Below, piece after piece: positions 6,119-11,609 of a DNA stretch of 14,166 nt. The first letter of the stretch is position 1; each line of letters begins with the position of its first letter. A model generated the notes under the pieces. That model searched no databases. It was given only the letters and a program-made list of their open reading frames with translations, and was not told where the DNA came from. Both the position numbers and the translations under genes were made by a program. Origin of the DNA: an uncultured Anaerococcus sp. (GTDB lineage Bacteria > Bacillota_A > Clostridia > Tissierellales > Peptoniphilaceae); contig CABTWT010000020.1 in the NCBI GenBank assembly GCA_902488555.1, positions 1 through 14,166 of the forward strand, in the 5' to 3' direction.

Positions 6119-6146
6119 ATTATAACCTATATAGTATACATGTCAG
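6119..6146 (-). promoter_or_regulatory. Toxin mRNA promoter
   Basis: On the minus strand CTGACA (6146-6141), a 16-nt spacer and TATAAT (6124-6119) place the start near 6112, about 43 nt before the toxin ATG. Bases 6150-6295 beyond it hold nothing recognised. Confidence 0.7.
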
Positions 6147-6299
6147 ATTTCTTTTTCATAAAAATACTCTAAAAATAGTTTTGAATAGATCAACAGATTC
6201 TATGAACTTCTACTGAATGTTAATTCGCTAATAAACACACCTAAACCTGTAATTATCAACCTTTAATAGCTTGTTCTAAAAATCTTTAAATTAATTGAG

Positions 6300-6326
6300 T
6301 TGTCGATAGGAACTTCCTATCGATAA
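6300..6326. repeat. 27-bp palindrome upstream of the recombinase
   Basis: TCGATAGGAA (6303-6312) and TTCCTATCGA (6314-6323) are perfect 10-bp arms around a single C. Two further matching bases at each end after one mismatch extend it to 27 bp. It lies about 90 nt before the recombinase gene and not next to any T run, so it is a protein site rather than a terminator. It may be the crossover or accessory site of the tyrosine recombinase, or its operator. Classic crossover sites have a 6-8 bp spacer, which this has only if the inner arm bases are counted as spacer. Confidence 0.5.
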
Positions 6327-6368
6327 GTCGTAAAAGTATAGATAAACGTTTAAATATAGGGATTTTAA

Positions 6369-6377
6369 TGGTATAAT
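6369..6377 (+). promoter_or_regulatory. Extended -10 promoter of the recombinase gene
   Basis: TGGTATAAT (6369-6377) is an extended -10. A weak TTTAAA lies 17 nt upstream. The gene starts at 6416 after AAAGG. Confidence 0.6.
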
Positions 6378-6415
6378 ATCTATAAGATAGTAAGAAGATA
6401 AAAGGTAGTATTAAC

Positions 6416-7219
6416 ATGGAAAATAGATTAGAAATTTATATAGATTATATTAAAAATTGTGAGCTGGCAGATAATACAAAAAGCAAATACATAAAAGATG
6501 CTAAAGATTTAGAAGATTATTTAGCAGAAGATGAAATAACACCTGGTAAGCTTTTAGCTTATAAAGAGTATTTAATAGAAAACTATAAGACTTCAACTGT
6601 TAATTCTAAACTTGGATCAATTAACAAGTATTTAAGCTATAATAGTTTAGAAGATTTAAAACTAAAGCTTATTAAGGTTCAAAGCAAAAGCTTTAATGAT
6701 ATTATGACTATAACAGACTTTAATAGGCTTATGCGTTATGCTAAAAAGAAAGGCACTAAGCGTGATGAGCTTATGCTTTGGACTTTCTACTATACAGGTA
6801 TTAGGGTAAGCGAACTTAAGTATTTTACAGTAGAAAGCGTTAGAAAAGGTTCTATGGAGTTTTATTCAAAGGGTAAACACAAAACAGTTGTCTTAGCCAG
6901 TAAGCTTCGTAAGATGGCCCGTAAGTATGTAAAAGATAATAAGATAGGTTGTGGGCCTGTTTTAATTAGTAGAGAAGGCAATCCTATAAGCGATTCGACT
7001 GTTAAATATAGACTTAAGAAGTTATCAGGCTGGAGTAAGGTTAGTAAAGCTAAATGCCACCCTCATGCTATAAGGCACCTTATGGCTAAACAATACTTAG
7101 AAGCTGGTGGGGATATCATGAGTCTAGCAGATCAACTAGGACATAGTTCTTTAGATATAACAAGGATTTACACTAAAGCAACTCCTAGCGAGATGAGAAG
7201 TAAACTAGATAGGATGTAG
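6416..7219 (+). CDS. Tyrosine recombinase (phage integrase family)
   Basis: The 267-aa protein is a compact XerC/D-sized recombinase. An N-terminal SAM-like DNA-binding domain (residues about 5-75) precedes the catalytic domain. Catalytic residues are all present: R130 in YTGIRVSEL, a beta-hairpin lysine in YSKGKHK (K152 or K154), H217 and R220 in HPHAIRH, H243 in LGHSS, and the nucleophile Y252 in RIYTKATP. It cuts and rejoins DNA through a 3' phosphotyrosine. On a circular plasmid its likely job is resolving multimers for stable inheritance; integration or inversion of DNA is an alternative. The palindrome at 6300-6326 is a candidate target. ATG 6416 follows a modest AAAGG site. A broken small membrane ORF follows immediately. 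Confidence 0.9.
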   Translation: MENRLEIYIDYIKNCELADNTKSKYIKDAKDLEDYLAEDEITPGKLLAYKEYLIENYKTSTVNSKLGSINKYLSYNSLEDLKLKLIKVQSKSFNDIMTITDFNRLMRYAKKKGTKRDELMLWTFYYTGIRVSELKYFTVESVRKGSMEFYSKGKHKTVVLASKLRKMARKYVKDNKIGCGPVLISREGNPISDSTVKYRLKKLSGWSKVSKAKCHPHAIRHLMAKQYLEAGGDIMSLADQLGHSSLDITRIYTKATPSEMRSKLDRM

Positions 7220-7224
7220 ATAGT

Positions 7225-7325
7225 ATGAAGGATTATAAACCAACCCCCTATGGAAGAAGCTTGTATTAACAATCTTTGGAATTGTATTAGGTTTTGTTAT
7301 AGCTTTATCAGTTCATTTGAATTAA
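7225..7325 (+). pseudogene. Frameshifted small membrane-protein ORF
   Basis: ATG 7225 opens MKDYKPTP and then reaches a stop at 7267-7269. In the frame one base earlier, from the five-C run at 7244-7248, the sequence reads LWKKLVLTIFGIVLGFVIAL and ends SVHLN at TAA 7323-7325. One extra C would join them into a 33-aa peptide with one membrane helix. The causes could be a real deletion in a C run, a sequencing error or -1 slippage. It begins 6 nt after the recombinase stop and ends just before a terminator, so the two were probably cotranscribed. Confidence 0.4.
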
Positions 7326-7330
7326 AAAAA

Positions 7331-7361
7331 ATAAAGACTAGGAATTAACCTAGTCTTCTTT
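7331..7361. terminator. Bidirectional terminator
   Basis: AAGACTAGG pairs perfectly with CCTAGTCTT around a 6-nt loop, with A-rich and T-rich flanks. It separates the recombinase operon from the convergent coiled-coil gene and overlaps the latter's end. Confidence 0.85.
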
Positions 7362-8231
7362 AGTTTCTTTGTTTTCTTTATTTTCATCTTTTGTTTTATC
7401 TTTTTCTTCAGCTTTTCTTGCATTTAGATTAGCTTCTAAAATCCTGTTATTTAACTCTTGGATCAATTCATCTTTTTCTTTAATAGTTTCACGAGTTTCT
7501 TTACGAGCTTCATTGACTTCTTCTTTGTATTCTTCGATACGGGCCTTTAAATCTTCTATTGTTTCGTTCTTAGAGCCTATTTCACTATCTTTAGCTTTAA
7601 GATCTGACTTTAATTCCCAGATTGTAGTTTCATTTGATTTGATTTCTTCTTCATGTTTTAGAATAGTATCTTCATAGTTTGTTATAGTCTTTTGGCTTTC
7701 TTCCAATGATTTTCGAGATTCAGTAACTTGTTCTTTAAGACTTTCATTTTGTTCTTTTAAAGTTTCAACAAGTTCTGCTTCTACATTCTTAGCTTCAAGC
7801 TCTTTTTTAACAGCTTTAAGGTTATCTTCTAGCTCATGGATCTCAGAAAGTAGTTCCTTTTCTTTTTCTTTTAGATTGTTACTTTCTTCTTTATACTTCT
7901 CAATATCATCACGATACTTAATAGATACTTCTTCTTTTACATTTTCATAGTTACGAACCATACTTAGGTAATCATCAGATATAGCTTTAATATAAGAGTT
8001 GAAGTGTTCTAGATTAGCTCTTTGATCTGGGAGGTTTACTTTACTGACTTCAAGCTTATAAGCATCCATTAAAGCTTTAAAGGCTTGCTCTTGACTTGGA
8101 AAGTCTTCAACTATTTCATCAAACTTACTTTTAATTTCTTCATCAGTCCAGAATTGAACCCTGGAATCTTTCTTTTGAGACTTACTTTCATTACTGTTTA
8201 GGCTTTTATGAAAATCATTATTTTCTACCAT
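7350..8231 (-). CDS. RHH-like plus long coiled-coil protein (KfrA-like, probable partition/maintenance)
   Basis: The 293-aa protein has a short N-terminal region (RVQFWTDEEIKSKFDEIVED, then SQEQAFKALMDAY) that resembles a ribbon-helix-helix DNA-binding fold. After a linker at about 70-95, an almost unbroken coiled coil runs from about 95 to 280, rich in E, K and L, and ends in a charged tail. KfrA-type plasmid proteins and other partition adaptors share this DNA-binding head and coiled-coil plan. The long upstream region carries palindromes of the AGATACA/TGTATCT type, some overlapping its own promoter, which fits an autoregulated centromere-binding protein. A strong GGAGAAAA ribosome site precedes ATG 8231. 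The role is inferred; a mobilisation accessory or structural protein is possible. Confidence 0.6.
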   Translation of the reverse strand: MVENNDFHKSLNSNESKSQKKDSRVQFWTDEEIKSKFDEIVEDFPSQEQAFKALMDAYKLEVSKVNLPDQRANLEHFNSYIKAISDDYLSMVRNYENVKEEVSIKYRDDIEKYKEESNNLKEKEKELLSEIHELEDNLKAVKKELEAKNVEAELVETLKEQNESLKEQVTESRKSLEESQKTITNYEDTILKHEEEIKSNETTIWELKSDLKAKDSEIGSKNETIEDLKARIEEYKEEVNEARKETRETIKEKDELIQELNNRILEANLNARKAEEKDKTKDENKENKETKED

Positions 8232-8281
8232 AATTTTCTCCTTTTATATTAAATTTATTTCAAAGTTTTTAAATCGCCCTC

Positions 8282-8307
8282 TACCACTTGAAAATTCAAC
8301 GATAAAA
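8282..8307. repeat. Shared inverted elements near the coiled-coil gene
   Basis: TACCACTTGAAA (8282-8293) recurs inverted at 9728-9739, just upstream of the other coiled-coil gene. TTCAACGATAAAA (8295-8307) recurs inverted at 8836-8848, so it brackets the palindrome-rich region. TGAAAATTCAA also occurs at 8289-8299 and 8434-8444. Confidence 0.5.
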
Positions 8308-8353
8308 ATTTTTTCAAAAAAATCGAAAAAATTCTCCAGGAAAATAATTTTCC

Positions 8354-8797
8354 TATATGTATACATATAGATACACTGTATATATTATGTATACATTATA
8401 CTTTAGAACGAACTATTTTCAACTTTCATCTCCTGAAAATTCAATCTTTTTGTTGGAAAATCAATAATTGTTAAGTAAAGGATAGATTTATTTAAAAACG
8501 ATGTTTAAATTCACAAAATCATAATAGGATTCGAGAAAAATTATATTTTTCTTTATTTGCTATAAGGAAAAATATATAATTGACTTATAGAGCACAAAAC
8601 CACAGATTCTATAAAAATCATTTGTACAATAGATACACCAGTATCTGATATATCTTTAGTATCTACATACTGAATACAGAACTTGGCTGTATAACTCAAC
8701 CCTTTAAATCGGCAATGATATACGTTAAATATTTAACTATTGAAATCATATTGCCATTTGTATACATAGTATATCTATATAGATACATCATGTATCT
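8354..8797. repeat. Cluster of GTATAC and AGATACA/TGTATCT palindromes (candidate centromere/operators)
   Basis: Perfect or near-perfect palindromes are at 8354-8369 (16 bp, centre GTATAC), 8387-8396 (centre 30 bp away), 8631-8646 (AGATAC and GTATCT around ACCA), 8772-8785 (14 bp) and 8781-8797 (AGATACAT, C, ATGTATCT). Another GTATAC is at 8760-8765. The first two overlap or lie just downstream of the promoter of the coiled-coil gene. Repeated operator-like sites spread over 450 bp without a gene are typical of plasmid centromeres. A separate AT-rich inverted repeat lies at about 8538-8582. Confidence 0.55.
8395..8422 (-). promoter_or_regulatory. Promoter of the 293-aa coiled-coil gene
   Basis: On the minus strand TTGAAA (8422-8417), a 16-nt spacer and TATAAT (8400-8395) place the start near 8388, leaving a leader of about 155 nt. 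The palindrome 8387-8396 overlaps the -10 and start, suggesting autorepression. Confidence 0.65.
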
Positions 8798-8941
8798 ATT
8801 AAAATATCTTAAACTTTAGCATACTAAAGTCGGAGTTTTATCGTTGAAATACCAGTAAAGGTAATTTTCCGCAAAATATTAAACTATTTTTTCTATGTAT
8901 TCATCGACTTTTACCGTATTTTCTTAAAATATCAACAAAAA

Positions 8942-8969
8942 TAAAGACTAGAGTTTAATCTAGTCTTAT
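8942..8969. terminator. Intrinsic terminator
   Basis: AAGACTAGA pairs with TCTAGTCTT around a GTTTAA loop, of the same sequence family as the terminators at 4905 and 7331. It probably ends the minus-strand transcript of the 9151-9711 gene, about 180 nt past its stop. Confidence 0.7.
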
Positions 8970-9020
8970 CCTTATAGTTACCGATTTGTTGCTTATATTT
9001 TATTTTAATTTGCAAGTAAT

Positions 9021-9146
9021 CGCCTTAGGCTCTGCCCTGCTATTTCTAAGTCTTAGAATGTAGCGATAACGAAACGAAAGAATTAATCAAAGCTATTGTT
9101 TTGATAATTCGTAAGTGAAGTGATAGCGTAAGGCTAAGTCTTAGAA
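9021..9146. repeat. CTAAGTCTTAG repeats downstream of the 186-aa gene
   Basis: CTAAGTCTTAGAA occurs at 9046-9058 and again at 9134-9146; the first lies in a 15-bp palindrome (TTCTAAG, T, CTTAGAA, 9044-9058). GCCTTA (9022-9027) and TAAGGC (9129-9134) flank them as an inverted pair. The segment between the gene end and the terminator could fold as a 3' RNA structure or be a protein-binding site. No ORF was found here on either strand. Confidence 0.35.
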
Positions 9147-9150
9147 ATGT

Positions 9151-9711
9151 TTATTTTCCAAATAACTTCTGGAAGAATGACTTCTTTTCTTCTGGTTCTT
9201 CATAGGATGACTCATATGTTTTTGTTTCGATTGTTTTGCTTTCCAGCTCCTCTATCTTTTGATTAGCTAGCGCTAATGAAGCTGCAATTGTGTTTGATTG
9301 ATGAATTAACTCTGTAAGTTTATCATTAGTATCTTTGTAAAGATCCATGAACTTATCATTCATTTCTTCTTTGTCTTTTCTTAAAGCTTCATTTTCTTCT
9401 TTAAGGGTTTTAAGTTCTAACTCATACTCTATCTTTATTTCAGATATTTCTTCGTTCTTTTCTGCTTCTAAGGCTAACAGTTCAGCCTCCAAATCCTCTA
9501 TAGAGTCTATAAACCTACTATTAGGATTCTTTTCCTTCTGCAGAGCTTCTAACAGTTTTATACCTTTATCATTTGGTTGATTTCTTGAATTAAAAGCTTC
9601 TTCATATTCTTTTTTGTTCAACGTTTCTTGAAGTTCTTTTATGTAATTTGCTATTGTTACTGTAGATGTATTTAGCTTTTCAGATACTTCAGGTCTTGTG
9701 TAGTATTTCAT
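9151..9711 (-). CDS. HTH plus coiled-coil protein, pSK1 Par-like (probable single-protein partition factor)
   Basis: The 186-aa protein opens with a MerR-like helix-turn-helix (YYTRPEVSEKLNTSTVTIAN), where VSEKL and VTIAN look like the two helices. A linker follows, and a coiled coil runs from about 68 to 160 (SIEDLEAELLALEAEKNEE onward). The tail ends in basic, aromatic residues (KKSFFQKLFGK). An HTH head, central coiled coil and short C-terminal motif match the plan of staphylococcal pSK1 Par and related plasmid proteins, which stabilise plasmids without an ATPase. The assignment rests on layout, not on a database match. Start ATG 9711 follows a GGAT site; the promoter and a 14-bp palindrome lie upstream, suggesting self-repression. 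Confidence 0.6.
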   Translation of the reverse strand: MKYYTRPEVSEKLNTSTVTIANYIKELQETLNKKEYEEAFNSRNQPNDKGIKLLEALQKEKNPNSRFIDSIEDLEAELLALEAEKNEEISEIKIEYELELKTLKEENEALRKDKEEMNDKFMDLYKDTNDKLTELIHQSNTIAASLALANQKIEELESKTIETKTYESSYEEPEEKKSFFQKLFGK

Positions 9712-9750
9712 TTTATCATCCTTTAAATTTCAAGTGGTATATCTAATTCG

Positions 9751-9778
9751 ATTATACATTAATTAGAAATTAATTTCT
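9751..9778 (-). promoter_or_regulatory. Promoter -10 and 14-bp palindromic operator of the 186-aa gene
   Basis: TATAAT on the minus strand (9756-9751) lies about 40 nt before ATG 9711. The perfect palindrome AGAAATTAATTTCT (9765-9778) covers the -35 region, an ideal position for repression. The stretch 9780-9940 beyond is AT-rich with no gene seen. Confidence 0.55.
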
Positions 9779-9942
9779 ATATAAGTAGGAGTTAATAAAC
9801 TCTTAATAAATATTTTAAATCACCTTATTTAGGTTTATTAAGTAGTAATCAAAAATTCATTTCATATTTATTTATTATTAGTTAATAATCAATTAAAGCT
9901 TTATCGATTTAGGATTGATGTGCATGATTTCAAGCATTTTAG

Positions 9943-9951
9943 TGGTATAAT
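9943..9951 (+). promoter_or_regulatory. Extended -10 promoter of the 92-aa gene
   Basis: TGGTATAAT (9943-9951) is an extended -10 with no good -35. It leaves a leader of about 125 nt before ATG 10086. Confidence 0.55.
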
Positions 9952-9990
9952 AATGTTAATCAATACTTAACTTGTCTTAAATTTAATAAA

Positions 9991-10024
9991 TCTTATAAGA
10001 AGGAAACAGAAACTCTTATAAGAA
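9991..10024. repeat. Two TCTTATAAGAA repeats in the 92-aa gene leader
   Basis: The palindromic 11-mer occurs identically at 9991-10001 and 10014-10024, 23 bp apart, about two helical turns. Position between promoter and gene suggests an operator or an RNA-level control element. Confidence 0.4.
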
Positions 10025-10085
10025 AAGATCTGTAAGAAGGTAACTCAATAATAAGTTGGTTTAAATTTAGATAAGGAGATGTATT

Positions 10086-10364
10086 ATGGCTGCAACAACA
10101 AAAGCTACTAGAAACACTAAAGGTAAAGAAGCTATTCAAATTATTGAAACAATAAGCGAAAGATTAGGATATGATTTATTTAATAAAGACGATTATTTAA
10201 GCTTTTTCATTCATGCACAATTTCTTAATCATAATAAAGAAAATAACGAGAAAAGTTATTTAGAAAAAGAAGAAAAAATTAAATTAATGAATGAAATGTT
10301 AGATGATGATAAGTCAAAAACAGATTTAATAAGAAACCTAAACGAAAATAATAACAGTTACTAA
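10086..10364 (+). CDS. Small hydrophilic protein of unknown function (92 aa)
   Basis: No family was recognised. The product is charged and mostly helical, with a basic, Ala/Thr-rich start (MAATTKATRNTKGK), a central segment with hydrophobic positions (IQIIETISERLGYDLF, then YLSFFIHAQFL) and an Asn-rich end. There is no signal peptide or membrane helix. A strong AAGGAG site (near 10074) precedes ATG 10086, so translation should be efficient. An extended -10 promoter and paired palindromes lie upstream, and a terminator follows after about 25 nt, making it a single-gene unit. It lies next to the GTACC palindrome array and may act with it, but this is only position. Confidence 0.65.
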   Translation: MAATTKATRNTKGKEAIQIIETISERLGYDLFNKDDYLSFFIHAQFLNHNKENNEKSYLEKEEKIKLMNEMLDDDKSKTDLIRNLNENNNSY

Positions 10365-10390
10365 AAAAATAAAATAAGATTTACTAAATT

Positions 10391-10420
10391 ATCCTAGAAG
10401 TTTTAACTCTAGGATTTTTT
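10391..10420 (+). terminator. Intrinsic terminator after the 92-aa gene
   Basis: ATCCTAGA (10391-10398) pairs with TCTAGGAT (10408-10415) around a 9-nt loop and is followed by a run of T. Confidence 0.85.
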
Positions 10421-10705
10421 ATTGTTATATTATCAAATAATTATGGACTTATAGTTTTGCAAGATTTGGTAAATCTATACAGGCATTAAGATTTTGGAGC
10501 TAATCCAGGTGGACAAAAATTGTACCCGAAGTGTACTTGAAGTAGATTGTATGATTTCTCAAGTACCCTAAGGGTACAAATAATGTACCCAAAGTGTACA
10601 TAGAATTAATTATAATATTGATGATGTACCGTAAGGGTACAAAAAAAGTACCTAAAAGGTACTTACCTTTTATCAAAATTCAAGAAATTTTGATGGATCT
10701 TAACT

Positions 10706-10726
10706 AAAAAATCCTGAGATTTTTTC
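10706..10726. terminator. Small hairpin with A and T tracts
   Basis: AAAAATC and GATTTTT pair around CTGA, followed by TTC. It could act as a weak terminator in either direction; it sits between the GTACC array and the GC-rich hairpin region. Confidence 0.4.
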
Positions 10727-10734
10727 TATAAAAA

Positions 10735-10893
10735 CGGGGTCGAGGGGTGGAACCCCCGCAAGCACTTTAAGTGGCACAATTTTCGCTAGAAAATTAAGTT
10801 TGTTTAAACTGGGTGACACTGAAATTGCTTGCAGTATCTACTAAAAAGCAGTAAAATAACAATATAGGTTAAAATGGGCTAACTTTAGTGAGC
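10735..10893. other. Candidate oriT region
   Basis: In this AT-rich plasmid a GC-rich block begins at 10735 with hairpin GGGGT (10744-10748), GGA, ACCCC (10752-10756). GCAAGCA (10759-10765) returns inverted as TGCTTGC within 10827-10832, bracketing a hairpin CACTT/AAGTG (from 10764). GGCT and AGCC (near 10878-10894) make another stem. Hairpins with an inverted repeat directly upstream of mobC-relaxase genes are where oriT is normally found. The nic site cannot be named from sequence alone. The remaining 10960-11160 stretch is AT-rich and contains a 9-bp-stem hairpin (11028-11036 with 11042-11050) and no gene. Confidence 0.4.
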
Positions 10894-11174
10894 CATAGTG
10901 CTTTTTTGGAGATACTCTAACATAAGTTTTAAATAATTTTGATGTACCGAAAGTGGACATCTTTTTAAGATTTTTTATTAGGCTAGGAGCTTAATAAAAT
11001 TTAAAATTATTTATTTTTTATAAAAACAATTATTAGAGTTACTAATAATTAGTTTACGAAGTAAGTAAAGATCTTTTAGATACATATATTTTTGTAGAAA
11101 AGAAAATTATGAATAGGTATTCAGATAGTATGAAGAAAGTAAATTAAAGATGTGAATCTAAAAGGAGAATTAAC

Positions 11175-11609
11175 ATGCCAAAAAAAGAGAATAGAAATAA
11201 GAAAATTTATGCTAGACTTACTGAAAAAGAGTTTGAAGAATTAGAAAAAAAGATTAATAATTCTAGGTATAATAGGTCTGATTATATTAGAAAAAAGTTA
11301 GAAGTTGAAGACAAAGTTTTAGAAGAAAAAATAGATGAGTCGATAAAAAGGGATGAAGAAATAAGACAGTTTATAAAAAATTATGACTTGTCTGAAGAAA
11401 AACTTAGTAGTCTTTCTAACTCGTTAGATGATCTAAAAGTTGAAGTAAATAATGTAGGAAATCTTATAAGACTTTACAATCCTTATTTAGAAGTTGGAGA
11501 AAATTTTTATAAAACAGATGAACTTTATTTATCATATAGAGAGCTAGTTAAGGAGCTAAAAAATATAGCTAATGAGGTGAGTATCTTATGGGAATTACAA
11601 AAATATTAA
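11175..11609 (+). CDS. MobC-like relaxosome accessory protein (RHH)
   Basis: The 144-aa protein starts with a basic arm (MPKKENRNKKIYARLTEKEF), then a ribbon-helix-helix fold over residues about 10-45 (YARLTEKEFEELEKKI, NNSRYNRSDYIRKKL). A charged coiled segment follows, and the C-terminal helix pair (NVGNLIRLYNPY, ELVKELKNIANEVSILWELQ) resembles MobC proteins of Gram-positive plasmids. MobC proteins bind oriT and help the relaxase nick. An AAAGGAG site precedes ATG 11175. Its end overlaps the relaxase gene by 22 nt in another frame, so the two are translationally coupled. It probably also represses the operon, with the upstream palindromes as possible sites. Confidence 0.8.
   Translation: MPKKENRNKKIYARLTEKEFEELEKKINNSRYNRSDYIRKKLEVEDKVLEEKIDESIKRDEEIRQFIKNYDLSEEKLSSLSNSLDDLKVEVNNVGNLIRLYNPYLEVGENFYKTDELYLSYRELVKELKNIANEVSILWELQKY

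Larger units (their letters stand above)
10500..10958. repeat. Phased array of 15-bp GTACC palindromes
   Basis: Imperfect palindromes of the form GTACCCNAAGNGTAC start at 10522, 10563, 10585, 10626 and 10648, and a degenerate copy fits at 10500. Start-to-start distances alternate 22, 41, 22, 41, 22, giving three pairs with a 63-bp period. 22, 41 and 63 bp are close to 2, 4 and 6 helical turns, so all sites face the same side of DNA. A lone copy with GGAC at its end sits at 10944-10958. The array lies upstream of the mobilisation genes, so the MobC-like RHH protein is the first candidate binder. Confidence 0.7.

Noticed and set aside
6303..6323. FRT-like site (GGAACTTCCTAT resemblance)
   Set aside because: Only the inner bases match and the spacer is absent; the recombinase is not a yeast-type Flp.
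7369..7677. 102-codon plus-strand frame inside the 293-aa gene
   Set aside because: It is the Ser/Phe/Leu-rich shadow of a minus-strand coiled-coil gene that has a strong ribosome site.
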